DNA from: Linyphia triangularis
Lineage: Eukaryota; Arthropoda; Arachnida; Araneae; Linyphiidae
Length of the DNA stretch: 64,000 nucleotides
NCBI GenBank assembly: GCA_963978545.1
Contig: OZ021729.1
Span: forward strand, 80,516,670-80,580,669
Direction of reading: 5' to 3'
Part shown: piece after piece, positions 1 to 11,902 of the stretch
How the letters are laid out: the number at the start of each line of letters is the position of its first letter
Position numbering within the stretch: position 1 is the stretch's first letter
Notes under the pieces: model-generated
Told to the model about the DNA's origin: nothing
Database searches by the model: none
The model's input: only the letters and a program-made list of their open reading frames with translations
Made by a program: the position numbers and the translations under genes

Positions 1-2463
1 TTTTAAACAGTGCATGTTCAAATTGAGTAAATACTAAAATTGTTTTTTAAGTTTTAATAAAAGAAAATTTTAAGGTTGCAATAGAAGATAAAAAAAAATC
101 TGAGTATATCAGAAGCAGCCCTCGTTATATCGCGCTTTTGCTTTGTCTACTATTTTTTCTGATTTCCCATTTTCACGTTTTATCATTTCACCCGATACAT
201 CGCACGTTCTGCTTGCCTTCTGACAAGAACTACACATCGAGGGGCTACTCTATACCATGTCCCTTAAAAACAGAAGTAAAGTATCAAATTTAAAATTAGA
301 TAATTGTACATTTTCATTAAATAAAAGATTAAATTAAGAAATCCCGACTGGATCTCGTTATCAAGGGGCTCGAACCAAGCCGGGATTTGGGGGACGTGTT
401 TCTAAAGGATGGATCAGTAATAGATACCAATCCATCCTCGAACTCCGACACATCCCACTGCAAGACAGAAAGTTATATAAATATTTAAAGATTTACTTAC
501 ATTTATAAGATCAAAATAGCAACCAATCTTTCCAGTCAGAAATAGCAAACTGCTACCTGACTTTCATCAAACCACATTTATATACCAAAAGAAAAACAAT
601 CCCGCACTTTTAAAAACCCAAAATAGCCTCGCACTTAAAAGAAAAACCAAAAACAAAACAGCACATATTTTTTTCACCACATAAAAATTTTAATCGAATC
701 GCACTATTGGTGGAACATGCGACGAAATAATTTATCAGTGTTTTCATTTGATTAACAGAAGCCATGGTTTTTTATGATTTTCAATGTTCATAGCATTTCA
801 GCATCTAAAACTTTGTTTTAAACTGCAACGTATCTCCATCGTGCTCGCGTGAGATGATATCGATGACGACTTGATTGTTGTTCTTGCGTACAATATCTGC
901 TTTCGTGGAAATTTTTATTATTAGAAATAATTCCAACAATGCTCATCAAACTTTTTATAGAACCTAAGCCACCTGATTTTTGATCTTCGCTTGGTTTTTT
1001 AGAGCATTTTCTTTCCCACTGTGCTGCAGTTTTTGTCAACACAAAGTACATCGTGCAAAATGCGGATCCAACACTTAGGAGTCATGAACTACATTCCATT
1101 TTTTCTAATCAGCTTTAATTGAAAATGCATTTTAAAACTGTGCTCAAAAACAAACCACAGATCATGTGATTCGATCGGTTTCAGATATGTTGTGCCGTAT
1201 TGCTTGTTTGCAACACGCACCGCATTACGAAATGGGAAAGCAGGAAGAATGATGCAATTTGCTTAACTAAATTCGAAGGATTTTGCTCATTTTGTTAATC
1301 AAAATTTTTCAAGATACTATATTTTTAGAAAATAAAATGAAATTCAAGCACTTAAAACACATTTTAAAAAAATACAAGGTTTATAAGCACTTGAAAACGA
1401 GGTTTTTTTCAAGCACTTTTCAAGGTTTTTTAAAAACGTATCAACCATGCTTACCGTTATGTTGAAAAAATTACAGAGAACCACTTGGTAACAATAACTC
1501 AACTGGCATTGTGGCCAATAGTACCACGATTTCGGTTGTGGAGGTCATACGTCAAAATCCTCTTTACAGCTTCGATAGCTCCCCATTTGACTTTTATATC
1601 TTCGGTCCTTTAAAATAAAACCTTTATAAGGTCAGAGCTTTTCCTGAGACAAGGAAGTGCAGGACACCGAAGAAAACCGGATCCGTCAGCAATCCAGGAG
1701 TTTCTTTACTGAAATCATCCACTCCTTTCCAGAATAGTGTTTCAATATCGATTATTATTAAATCCCTTATATTAACTTTGATTTTGTGTGTGACTGGGTA
1801 TGACGGAAAAATCTGTAGAGGCCTAATTAACCCGCTTGCCATCATCCAATTGGGCTGAAACTTGGCAGATAGATTCAATGTCGATGACAATGCATTCTAT
1901 CAAATTTTGGCTGCTGTCACTGTCACTAAAAGGATGTTTTTACTGAATACTAATAAACTAGCTTGCTGTCAACCAATCGCATGAAATAGCATTTAACAAA
2001 TCATTGCAAAAAAAATTCTGCATCCTAAATTGTTTTAATCGGAATAAATAAAAGATAGTTGGATGCAAGTGCAAAAATTCACATTCATTTTTAATGAATA
2101 AATTTTAAAAAGTAGTTTACCACATATTTTGCTGATAGAGATGTTTTTAATATTTAAAATTAGATGTTAACACAAAGCACAACATGTTGGCAACCTCAAA
2201 ATTGGCAATGCATATAAAGGATTTATATTACAAACTTTTTTATTATTTCACATGAACTCTAAGTATGATATTGTTATTTAAATTTCTTTACATATGACTG
2301 TAGTCCCATTTTCATCTGAGTAAACCATATATATTATGGTAAAATGGTAGCTGCAATAACACAAAACGAATTTATTTTAAATTAAGCATTTGTCTTTGAC
2401 AACTATTTTTAGTAATGTTTGTGTACATTTGGTTGGAAAGGTTTTGACCTTAATGCTTCTTAG
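1..2463. other. Probable ADAT2 intron and repeat DNA
   Basis: I find no exon here that I can support. The stretch lies 5' of three ADAT2 exons, and the deaminase catalytic core (HAE and PCxxC motifs) is not visible in it, so those exons probably lie left of the window. About 1770-2250 is a dispersed repeat that is found again near 61.2 kb and, inverted, near 46.8 kb. Confidence 0.5.
1770..2250 (+). repeat. Dispersed repeat R1, copy 1
   Basis: The stretch around CTAATTAACCCGCTTGCC, followed by GCTGAAACTTGGCAGATAG and ACTGTCACTAAAAGG, recurs at about 61215-61690 in the same orientation and at about 46800-46985 inverted. Copies 1 and 3 also share the AT-rich tail (CATTTTGCTGATAGA, then an ATTGACAATGCAT-like block). 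The family is not identified; the GGGCTGAAACTTGGCA style is often seen in invertebrate Helitron-type elements, but no termini are clear. Confidence 0.65.
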
Positions 2464-2570
2464 CTGTATCACATGTTACCTATGGTTGTAACAATGATAG
2501 ATTTGGAGGATGTGGAACTGTTCTTAATGTACATAATGACACAGTGTTCTTTGAAGGAGAAGAATTGAAG
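2464..2570 (+). CDS. ADAT2: ADAT2, tRNA adenosine deaminase subunit 2, internal exon
   Basis: ADAT2 is the catalytic partner of ADAT3 and converts A34 to inosine in tRNA anticodons. The exon runs from an AG acceptor (CTTCTTAG) to a GTATGT donor and encodes 35 residues after two phase bases. The diagnostic block is YGCNNDRFGGCGTVLN, which matches the ADAT2 family signature YGCxNxRFGGCGSVLN that follows the zinc-binding PCxxC. That block, the reading phase and the next two exons make the identification firm. Exons with the catalytic HAE and PCxxC motifs are not in the window. The short acidic stretch NVHNDTVFFEGEELK is the variable linker before the C-terminal helix. Confidence 0.9.
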
Positions 2571-2849
2571 GTATGTTTAGTGAACTGATTCTCCGATTTT
2601 TATAACAAATATTAATATATCTCTGAAATATTTTTCTAATATGTGCATAAAAACATATTTTATTTTGAATAGATGGATAATATGAACAAAAGTTTTAAAT
2701 TAAAAACAATTAAAAACTACTTTTATTTTTAAATTTTGCTGGAATGTTTGTTTCAGAAATTTAAAATTTTTAACTTTAAATTTTCATCTCAAGTAAATTA
2801 ACTCTACTTATCTTTATGCATAGTGATATGTTAAATTTTCTTTAACTAG

Positions 2850-2922
2850 ATCACACCAGGTGTAAGAAAAGATGAAGCAATAGAACTTTTAAAAAACTTT
2901 TATAGAGGAGAAAATCCCAATG
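2850..2922 (+). CDS. ADAT2: ADAT2, exon with the C-terminal helix
   Basis: The acceptor TTTAACTAG and the donor GGTAATA bound 73 nt: 24 codons plus one base. The peptide includes GVRKDEAIELLKNFYRGENP, the ADAT2 C-terminal pattern (GYRAEEAVEMLKxFYxxENPN in vertebrates). Phase 0 in and phase 1 out agree with the exons on either side. Confidence 0.9.
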
Positions 2923-3548
2923 GTAATATTAAATAGTAATTATCATATGCAGTAAAGTTTTAATTATTTGAAGTTTTCAGAATTTTTAACTTCATTTTTA
3001 GTTATTAACAAATGAAACAATTTTTAAAATTTCATGAATAGAAATTTTTTTTACCTCTATTTAATACCAATGAATCTCTATGGTTACCTCTACAGAATTA
3101 TTTTTCTTCTCAATATTAACAAACGTGTAATGTCATATTATGGTGACAAACATTTTGTAATTAGATGTATGTTCAAGCTTTGTTCTGTCAATATTAGTAC
3201 CGATTGGAAATAGGTTTTCACGGAAGTGTTTTATTCTAAGAATATTAAGAAAAGAAAACACTTTTACATAACTAAAAATTATTGTAAACAAGACACGTTA
3301 GTGCAAATAGCTTTATTGTAAGATTTCTAAAGGGGAAAATATTACTATCAAGCATTTTTTTTTACCTACTGTACACTTTGTCGGCATTTAATGACTGAAA
3401 TAGCTATTAAGGTTAAAATAAAATTATCAATTTTGGCTTTTTTACAAAAAAAATAAAATTATCAATTTTGGCTTTTTTACAAACAGCAAATATACAATAG
3501 GCATTTGATAATATATTAATTTTAGAAAAAATATTTAAATATTTTTAG

Positions 3549-3586
3549 CACCATTTCCAAAAGTGAAAAAAGATGTTACATCCTGA
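3549..3586 (+). CDS. ADAT2: ADAT2, last coding exon
   Basis: After the acceptor ATATTTTTAG, two bases complete the split codon, followed by PFPKVKKDVTS and a TGA stop. The basic Pro/Lys tail is what the family has after ENPN(A/G)P. An AATAAA polyadenylation signal follows at 3665-3670, so the transcript probably ends near 3690. Confidence 0.85.
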
Positions 3587-3664
3587 ATGAAGAAAGTATT
3601 TCTGACAAGAGTAATTTATTTTGTACTGAAGAAGAAAATCCCAAAAAATTTGTACAAAATGTAA

Positions 3665-3670
3665 AATAAA
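3665..3670 (+). terminator. ADAT2 polyadenylation signal AATAAA
   Basis: AATAAA lies 79 bases after the ADAT2 stop. About 120 bases further on, an AATAAA on the opposite strand (3789-3794) would serve the convergent coiled-coil gene, so the two genes end tail to tail. Confidence 0.6.
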
Positions 3671-3788
3671 CTATTAGTTTGTATCATTTCAAGAACATTT
3701 GATGTATTTAAAAATATTTTTAAAAAACAATTGTGTTCATAGTAGTTTAAAAAAAAAAAAAAAAGCACAGAATTCTAGGCACAAATAG

Positions 3789-3794
3789 TTTATT
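3789..3794 (-). terminator. Polyadenylation signal of the coiled-coil gene, copy 1
   Basis: On the - strand this reads AATAAA, about 275 bases past the decayed final exon. The same AATAAACTATTTGT context is kept at 62580-62585 in copy 2, which supports its being a real 3' end that was duplicated with the exon. Confidence 0.55.
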
Positions 3795-4068
3795 TCATAA
3801 CCATATGCTAGCTAACTCAACACATATAAAATGAGGATGATAAAAGATTGATACAATAAAATACGATCCTTTTACAAATGACCACAACAATCTCATAAAA
3901 ATGAAATATTTACAGATTTTTACAACTTTTAAAAAATTTCTTGTATATTTAAATGATTTCAATAAATATTAGGTAACGTAAAAGATACTTTACATTTCTT
4001 TGGAATGAGTAAACAAAATAATGTTTGTGTTTCAAATTCTGATCAAGCTCATTTTGAAGCATTTTTAA

Positions 4069-4138
4069 CTATGCATACAGTAAAGCTGCTGATGATGTAT
4101 CATTTTTCACAATTTTTAACCTGGATTTGCTGTCAGAT
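4069..4138 (-). pseudogene. Decayed last exon of the coiled-coil gene, copy 1
   Basis: The acceptor TTCTCTTTCAG is intact and the first codons give SDSKSRLKIVKNDTS, close to SDSKTSVKMVNTDTS of the intact copy at 62963-63077. The reading frame then stops at TAG (4069-4071), because one base is missing in GCATAG-TTAAAA compared with GCATAGGTTAAAA; about 15 C-terminal residues are lost. Its incoming phase (one base) does not match the phase-1 end of the exon at 6566-6711. The exon that should lie between (as at 63702-63798) was not found. Direct splicing would give only about seven out-of-frame codons before a stop. Confidence 0.7.
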
Positions 4139-4249
4139 CTGAAAGAGAATTTATATTAGGACAAAACTGATTAAGCTGTACTAGAAAACAAAACTATATT
4201 TTTTAGTGTATTGATTACAAACCTATATAACACTTCATGATTGCTTTTT

Positions 4250-6004
4250 CTAAACAAAGTTGAATAACTTCCCTATTAATTTTATAGTTTGATGGAAATT
4301 CGACACAAATACTTTATAATAATAGATTAAGATTTTCTTTGAATTGGATTTTTTCCGGTTCAAAAGTTATGCAAGGAATATAGTATACCAAAAAAAAAAT
4401 TGACGAGTACAAATTTCAAGGAAGAATTCCTTCTGGATCACCTGCTAAGGAAAACTACCGCAGATTAGCATATCTTATGTAAAAAAAACTAAAAGCTTTA
4501 ATCTGACAATCAACAATTGTCTCCCGCATTGAGATATTGTTGCAGAAAACTACGGATCTACTACAGTAAGAAGCGATTTTTTTTCTCTCAAAAGGTTTGT
4601 ACAGTTGCAAACAAGACAAAGAAAATTTGCAGAAGGGAAATTCTATTGAATAATTAACTAGTTTTTGAAAAAGTATTTACAAGATTAAATATATCACATT
4701 AACAATGGACAGTTCCCGCATTTTTTTATACAACTTTAAATGTTTTAAAAAGGCCATAAACAGAAAATTTTCTGTTCACTGCGCTTTCTTTTTTTAAAAT
4801 TTGCAACCTAAAATCGCTTGTTAGATTTCAGCAGGATAACGACACATTTGGCTCGAATCAAATGTGACGTCACTGCATCTAAAATATTTTGGCTTCAAAC
4901 GCAGCAGCAGAAACTTGTTTTGCAAGTTTGTTGTAAATCACGCCAACCGGTATAGGATATGGCAATTGTCTACCAAACACCATTGCCAAACACATACCAA
5001 CTATTTTGCAGAAACTTCATGATAACCATAGAAAGGAAAGGATTTTGTGACCATCACAGCTATAACGGATTGGACTGGATTTCAGGGCATTTTCTTTTCT
5101 TAATATTTAAATAACTAATTTTTTTTAAAGAATTTTGTTTGAATGAATATTTGGAATCAGAAAGAAATTCTTAATAAATGTAAACTAATTCATTTTTAAA
5201 CAATGCAGGAATTGTCCATTAAAGGATTTGAAGTGTGAAAATTTGTTGCAGAAAACCCACAAAAATTCTGCTGCACTGTTTTTACCGAGACCTTCTGTAA
5301 CAATACCCATAGTTGGTATATTTACTTTTCAAAGGAGTTTGCTGTGTGTAAAAAAACACAAAGAAGTTGAAGTGTTCGATAACTTCTAAAATAATGGACG
5401 ACATGCTTTACAAAAAAAAAATATCCGGAAATCTTAGCCAAGAGCTAATAAAAAAAAAATTCTTTTTTTTTTCTTTTTACCTTTGTTATTTATTTAGCTA
5501 TATTATTATCTATATTATTTATAAAAGGAAAAAAAATTGGATTACTTACAACTAAGAAACTACTTAATCTACTGAATTAGATTAGATTTTTAATAAATTA
5601 GATTTTTTGAGAAATCACTTTTGATGTAGTCAAAAAACATTTCAATTCTGAAAAACATATAATATAAAATTAATTGCAGATGGTGAAACTTTTGAGAAAA
5701 AGTGCTTTTTAAAAATATTAAATACCTATGTTCGTCCAGAATGTTTGTTACATGCTTGGAATATATTTTATACTTTCCAAACTTTTTTATGTGAAGTAGA
5801 AATAATATGCCTAATAAAAGTATTTTGTAAAATCAAGTTAGTCTATTTAAATGGTAGACCAGTTACATATTTATTCTCATGTTGTTGTATAACATACATA
5901 TTTTAAATATATATATTTTTTATTCATATATATTTTTTGCGGCACAAGAGCCAATGTTGGCTATGCAGCACCAAAAATTCATTTTTTGCAAACCAAACAA
6001 ATAA
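4250..6004. other. AT-rich intron, no exon found
   Basis: This interval should hold the penultimate exon of the coiled-coil gene, equivalent to 63702-63798. I scanned both strands for its sequence and did not find it. The rest is AT-rich with homopolymer runs. Confidence 0.5.
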
Positions 6005-6183
6005 GTTGGTTGTTTTCAGATTATCTGGCGCTGTCAGCAACATTTGGGCTATAATGCGCCAAAACATTCGTCATTAGACAAGCCAGTATACATTTACAAA
6101 CACCCATGCCTAACACGGAACTCGAACCCGCAACCTCGCGGTCTAGAAGCTAGCACGCTAACCACTATACCGTTTGGTCGGCC
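6005..6183 (-). mobile_element. tRNA-derived SINE (family S1), copy 1
   Basis: On the - strand it starts with a tRNA-like head: an A-box-like TATAGTGGTTAGCGTG and a B-box-like GGTTCGAGTTCCG. A body ending in ATAATCTGAAAACAACCAAC follows. Imperfect 12-bp target duplications, CCAAACAAATAA (5993-6004) and CCAAAGAAATAA (6184-6195), flank it. Three more copies lie at 21.6, 49.8 and 56.2 kb. It is a SINE and not a tRNA gene, because the acceptor and anticodon arms do not fold as a tRNA and a tail body is attached. Confidence 0.85.
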
Positions 6184-6565
6184 CCAAAGAAATAAAAATA
6201 AAATACAAAGATTTTAATAAAACATTCATATCAAGTTTGTAAAACCAATACTGTGAAACCAGTTTGTCTATTAGTTGTAAAAACAAATTCGGACGAGGAT
6301 CATTGCCTAGCAAGTAATCTAATGTAAAATGTGTAGTATTAAAGCAGTGCTGTGCATGTTTAAAATTGGGACAAATACACATAAATGCTTGTTATTTTTA
6401 TTATATGTCATTTATCTATTACTTACGAGTTAAAATGTTAGTGCATAATTTATTTCAGATACACTATATGGATGAGTTTACAAACAACTTTTAAATGTAA
6501 TTTATATTCATTAAATAAATTTGAAGATAACTTCACTAAGTTCCAACAGACAGACAATTACCCAC

Positions 6566-6711
6566 CTCTCATAAGTTCATTCACCACTTGTGATGCATAT
6601 ATCTCCTCCAGCTTTCTCTTTTGTGTTTCACAAGCTCTTAGCTGTGATCGCAGCTTTTCCATATAATTTATTTCCAGCTCTCTTTTTATTTCAGAGATCT
6701 TCTCGTTGTGC
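6566..6711 (-). CDS. Coiled-coil gene, exon 11
   Basis: 146 nt from an AG acceptor to a GTGGGT donor. It begins with the last base of a split AGG codon and encodes 48 residues starting HNEKISEIKRELEINYMEKL and ending QVVNELMR. The heptad-rich peptide continues the coiled coil of the 8.2-9.0 kb exon in frame (ILGE-R-HNEK). It ends in phase 1, which fits the exon of copy 2 at 63702-63798 and not the decayed exon at 4.1 kb. Confidence 0.8.
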
Positions 6712-8201
6712 CTGAAGGTATTGAAGGATTGATAACGTTAACAGAACCAAACAAAGATAAAAATAATTTATGTTAAGTATAACACATAATAAAACATGCA
6801 CAAATCAAAAAATTTCTCTCTTAAAACACGTTTTTTTTAATGCATCTAATAATATTGTAATTTAGTTTCAATAAAAAATAATAATCAAAATATTTATCAA
6901 TAAAAAGGTAGATGTAAATTAACAGGTTCCCACTCAAATCACAGAATGAAGATCAATGACTTTTAAGGACCTAATTAATGTTTTTAAGGACCTATGAAAA
7001 TTTGTTTTTATGCATTAAGTCTTTAATGTCTGACTTTACAGTTGCTTTGCCCAGCACGTTGATATCAAAATCCGCCATGCACAATTAATTAACTTTTAAT
7101 AACCTATAAGCATTTTCAAGTACTTTTAAGGCCTGAAAAAAAATATGAAGGTTTTTTTTAATGACTTTTAATAACTGTGGGAACTCTGCTATAGCTGGGT
7201 AGTTAGTGCACAAATAACTAAAGAATATTTGTAGAAAAAAATAAGTCTTAGAATATAATCTCTTTTATAAATGAAACCGAAACAATGAAATTCACAAATG
7301 ATTCTGCAGCATTATTTTTTACTTAAATATTAAAGCTGTCAATCAATTAAAAAACTTTTTTTTTATTGTGAAGAGTTATAACTAAAACTGTTTATGAAAG
7401 TGTTTGTCCCAAGACCAATAAAATACAACTAACTAAACTTGTTTGTACAAGGCATTCATACAAACAATATACAATGTTTTCTGCTTGCATATACATTTAT
7501 AAAATGACTTTTTTATTCAAATTGCGTTTTATATTCAGAAATTTATTTTTATTTCCAAAAATAATAGTTGTTACGACTTATTATTTCTGATAAATGAATA
7601 GAACATCATCCATTAGGATTATTATCCATCATCCATTAGGACAGGGGCACACAGGCTATAGGGTTGTCCCGTACAATCACCAGGCTGGCCAGGGGCTGCA
7701 ACAAAAATGTTCAATTTTTTTTTTTTAACAACAGTAGCTGCCTCCTTTAACGTTTTTTTAAAAAGCCCAATGGATTCAAATCAAATCCCAATGAATCTGG
7801 GGGGCTAATTAATCATTAAAACAAATCAATTATTAAAATCGAATAAATAAAACTAATTATTGAAATTAGGTATTAAATATATATATTTAAATAAAATATA
7901 TTAATTATTAAGACTATTTAACTATTAAAATTAATTACTTGAATTATTGTATTATTATCAATAATTATTTGATTAATGATTGTATTGAAAATTTGAGCCA
8001 TCATAAATTTAAAACCACCGTACTGATTTTATGTCCCACTACACATCTGCATTAAGATGATGCCCATTAGCTCTAAAGTGAGAGAAAGACTCTTACACAA
8101 CAATATTTCTCATTACATTTCGTATAAGAGAATAGAATAATAACTTACTCGGAAGTTATAAAACTTGTTTGCAAAAGTATATTACAAGAAAAACCACTCA
8201 C
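6712..8201. other. Intron of the coiled-coil gene
   Basis: AT-rich intron. A short direct repeat (ATCATCCATTAGGA, about 7606-7641) and a GC-richer patch at 7640-7700 are the only visible structure. Confidence 0.5.
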
Positions 8202-8997
8202 CTTTCCCCCAAAATCTCCACGATCCTACTTGACTCCTTATCCTTCATCTCCACAATCCGCTTCTTCTCCTTTTCAAACCTCCTTTCCAACATCAGCTGC
8301 AAATCGTTGAGCTCTTCTTTATGTCTTTGCAACTCCTTCCCTCTTTCCTCCTCTATCTTAAGAGCATCCTTATCCCGTAAACTCTTCAACTTCTCCCCAT
8401 ACTTAGCAGAAACGTGATTGCACAAAGCATCAAGTGTCTTCTCTTTGCTGTCGTTCACTTTTTCCAACTCTTCCACTTGCATCGCCTGAATCTTCTTCAT
8501 TTCGGTGGACCATCGCTTTTCAAAGAGCTTTTTCAGATTGGACATCTCTTCTCTGTGCCTATCCTCGAGTACCTTTTCTCTCTTCAGTTGGGATTCTAAG
8601 CCTTCATTTAGTCTTTTTATAGTTTGTTGCTTGTCCATCAGTTGCTTTTCCATTGAAGCAATCTTGTTCTCAAATGCCTTCAACATGTCACTTTTAGTGG
8701 CTTCAGACTTCCTCTCAATATCTTTAATTTGGCGACTCAGATCCAACAATTCTGTTTCGGCCGCCGACTTTTCACTAGAAATCTTCTCTAAGCTGTGTTT
8801 GAGACAATAGATCTCCTCCTTAAACTGTTCACATAATAAGACGATATCCTTTTTTATCTTTTTGCAGTAGTTTTTGTATCGCTGTTTGTGGCTTAGTTCA
8901 GATTTTACTTTCTGTTCCCACGTTTCGTTGATCATGTTGATGTGAGCGTCGTGTTTTCTTGCCATCTGGCTCAGATTTGACTCAAAGGCTTGTTTCA
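8202..8997 (-). CDS. Coiled-coil gene, large exon 10 (265 codons)
   Basis: The longest exon of the - strand gene: 796 nt, with acceptor TTTACTCTTTAG and donor GTGAGT. The peptide is almost entirely charged heptads from KQAFESNLSQMARKHDAHIN to KDKESSRIVEILGE, with no proline- or glycine-rich breaks, no membrane segment and no catalytic motif. The upstream exons add more coiled coil plus a CxxC-containing block, about 786 codons in all. Proteins of this build are usually centrosomal, ciliary or cytoskeletal scaffolds; centrobin, CEP112 and CEP152 were considered but none has a recognisable diagnostic motif here. The exon needs a phase-1 partner upstream, while the exon at 10648-10800 ends in phase 0. 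A small exon between 9.0 and 10.6 kb is therefore probably missing from this model. Confidence 0.85.
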
Positions 8998-10647
8998 CTA
9001 AAGAGTAAATAAGGTTTCCATAGATTTCATCTGTACCAAAAGAAATGGAAGTTTCCTGTGAAAATTTGGTAAAAATGCATTACAGTTTCAGTTAACTGAA
9101 TTCAGCAAATTATAATTTTATCTAATTTAGTTTACCAATAAATTCGCTAAACTAGTATTTGTTATAACCAAATAAACTAAAACTAACCATTAACGCTAAA
9201 CTAGTATTTGTTATAACCAAATAAACTAAAACTAACCATTTTAGAAAAAAAAATACTATTTTTAATCTTGCCTTGTTTGTAGGAACATATACCAAGATGC
9301 GACAATTTTGTTTGACAGATATTGTCCTATTTGTATAGTAATTTAAATTTCTAGTGACAAAATATTTTGCCATATTAATACTCACTAGCTTCATTAATTT
9401 TTTGTGAACTATTGACAAGAAAAATAAATACATTTTAATAATAAAATAACAAACTTTAATTGCTATTAGCTTTTTATTTGTTTTTTATAATTTAAATAAT
9501 ATAAGGAAGAGACTAAACAAGTACAAAACCTCACATTTTACAGTAAAAATGAAACAAAATTTCAAATGTTATAATTTCTTTCGTGTTTTTTACAAAATTA
9601 ATATCTAGTGACATGTTTGTACATTTCCTTTCTACAGTTTTCTGGTAAGAACATGAAATGCATTTCCATTAGCACTTCTTTTTTTAGTATTATCTAATGT
9701 TTTCCAGAATTAGTGAGATGTACATTGTATCTGGTTGGATCTAGCTTAGACTGGTTCAAAACAGTTCTTTTGCGCATATTTAATCTATAAAAGCCCAAGA
9801 ATCCTGTTCAGCTTCACACACTTTGACACTTTTTCCTCTCACCAAGCGTCACCCCACCCTCCTCGTCTCTGAAAATAAATTATAGTTTTATTCGGACATG
9901 ACTTGCTTCTTAAGATGGTCAACACAACTGCGCCATTTTAAACGTAATTGAATAGGTTCATAATACTTTTTTCCTCCTGCATACCTCGGAGGAATTTGAT
10001 TAAAATTTTCTAAAAATAGTCGTCTGTACTGTATATCTTATGCAATGCTAATACACTCTGGGACTGACCTGTTAAAGAACGATCAGATGAATATTAGCTG
10101 CGAAAGTAATGAGACATTCCAAGAACAATAAAACTAAATAAATTTTGCATGCTTCCAATTACACAAACAAATAACAATTTTTACAGTCCACTGCGACAAC
10201 ACAACAATCTTAAGTAGAAATGTATGTTCTTTTACTAATCCTTGACAAAATTCTAACTTTGGCAAAGGACAGGCCTTCACAAATTCTAGATCTGAAAAAA
10301 TAGGGGGGGGGGGAGAGGAGAATGTTAAAAAAAATGGTTTTGGTTGTCTTTTGCTACCTTCTTACATGTCTTTGAAAAAATATACACCCATGTTTTCTTA
10401 TGTAAATGCATTTTAGAATTTTTGCAAAATTATTCAAAAATGTAACTTTTCTTTACAAAAACAGGAAGTCCCGTAACTTTTTTTAAACAACTCTCTAAAT
10501 ATGGTTAAAGACTTTAACACACAAAGTACTCAACAAGCCAAACAACAAACCACAGCATGTTCTAAATAGAATAAAACTAGTCCTAGTTGTAATAATTTTC
10601 ACTTAATGTGCAGTTTTGAGGATTTCACTTTCCTTGAATACACATAC
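8998..10647. other. Intron(s) of the coiled-coil gene
   Basis: Phase arithmetic requires an exon here (in phase 0, out phase 1). Two acceptor-like sites with good pyrimidine tracts on the - strand (ends near 9423 and 9870) were tried, but the enclosed sequences stop or give the wrong phase. Otherwise this is AT-rich DNA with the 49-bp tandem duplication. Confidence 0.45.
9143..9240. repeat. Tandem duplication of about 49 bp
   Basis: CGCTAAACTAGTATTTGTTA and what follows through ACTAAAACTAACCATT occur twice in a row. The copies are nearly identical, so this is a recent intronic duplication. Confidence 0.85.
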
Positions 10648-10800
10648 CATTATTTCTCTATGAAGAGCTACTATATCATTGTCTTCTATCTCTCCACTTT
10701 TCAACTGTCTGCATAGTATATTTATCTGTGTCCTCAAATCTCCTACCTCCTCAATATGGTTTTTCTGCATGTCCTCCCACTTTGTCCTCCATTGTTCAAT
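10648..10800 (-). CDS. Coiled-coil gene, exon 8
   Basis: 153 nt (51 codons) between acceptor CTCCATTTGCAG and donor GTATGT, phase 0 on both sides. The peptide begins IEQWRTKWEDMQKNHIEEVG and ends ALHREIM. It is predicted to be helical and coiled. Confidence 0.8.
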
Positions 10801-10887
10801 CTGCAAATGGAGTAGATTAAAAAGAAAAATAATATTTGAAGTTTTAGTAATACTAAAGTAGAACTTTAAAATAAAATATTATCTCAC

Positions 10888-11043
10888 CGATGAATCCTCA
10901 GAAATCCTTCTTAGTTTGTCTGACTCATTTTGCAAGAAATCAATTTCTTGGTTTTTAATGATAACTTCTTCATTCTTTTCAAGGAGCATTAATTTATAGC
11001 AAGCACGATTCTCATTTGAATCAGAGGGGACAGTAGAGGAATG
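10888..11043 (-). CDS. Coiled-coil gene, exon 7
   Basis: 156 nt (52 codons), acceptor TTTTTCTCTCAG, donor GTGAGA, phase 0 on both sides. It starts with a short Ser-rich linker (HSSTVPSDSNENR), and then the heptads resume (YKLMLLEKNEEVIIKNQEID). The intron to exon 8 is only 87 bp. Confidence 0.82.
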
Positions 11044-11902
11044 CTGAGAGAAAAATCAAAACAGAAACAAGTATTTTTTTATTTTTTTTTAATTTCAAAT
11101 AATTAAAAATAAATTTAAACAAAGACCTATCATCACTTGTGCAGTTAAAGAATAATATGTTGCACATTTGCTTTCAAAGTTCAGCCACTGAAAATTCAAG
11201 TTTCTTGATTACCTTTATTAATACAAATAGTGAGAAAAAGTGTATACGTTAAATGAGAGTATTCCAGGTATCACTTTAAATAATGATGTTTTATCCTTAT
11301 AAACTTACATCCTTATAATTACATTTTAAAAAGCATATCATAAAATAATTTTAACAAATACCAATAATTACAAAATAAATATTTCCTCATTTAGAATAGT
11401 TATAATTTATTTGAAGAATGTGCAATTAATGCTAGACAGGAAGAATGTACTTGAATAATCAATGCTATATTTCAGATTGTATAATTTTTATTTTAAAAAC
11501 AGCTTCAATAATACATAACATTTTATCAAACCAGGTAAATTTATATTTATTCAAAATACATTTCTATTTTATAGCTCAAATTAAAGTGGCACATCAAATG
11601 TTGAGTTATATTTGTAAAAGGTAATTTTAAAACTGAAGTAATTTCTGTACAAAAATATAATTATATTTTACTAAATAATATATACCAATTAAAATCTATG
11701 TGTCTAAAAAGTTATTAAAAATTCATGTAACCTCAATCATGAGGTAAAAATCTAGTTTTGGTTTTAAAATGCTCTTCCCTAGATTATTTCACTGCATTTT
11801 CTTGGGGGGGGGGGGAGAATATACGATAAACATTTAAAAATTAAAACACAAAACTTATTTTGTAACAACCTTATTTTACAACTACAGATAGATAAGGCAT
11901 AC

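Larger units (their letters stand above)
3770..4245 (-). repeat. Duplicated 3' end of the coiled-coil gene, copy 1
   Basis: This block aligns by eye to about 62560-63155. It covers the poly(A) signal, the 3' UTR, the last exon, its acceptor (TTCTCTTTCAG) and the start of the intron. Both copies share TACTTTACATTTCTTTGG, GAGTAAACAAAATAATG and GAGAATTTATATTAGG. They differ by many substitutions and small indels, so the duplication is not recent. Confidence 0.8.

Noticed and set aside
818..1051. 77-codon - strand open frame with fairly normal amino-acid composition
   Set aside because: No homology recognised, no clear splice sites, and it lies in repeat-bearing DNA. Left as unsupported.
6100..6184. 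tRNA gene
   Set aside because: A- and B-box-like words are present, but a long body is attached and the same unit occurs four times with target duplications: a SINE.
8169..8810. Several + strand open frames
   Set aside because: They are antisense shadows of the large coiled-coil exon at 8202-8997.
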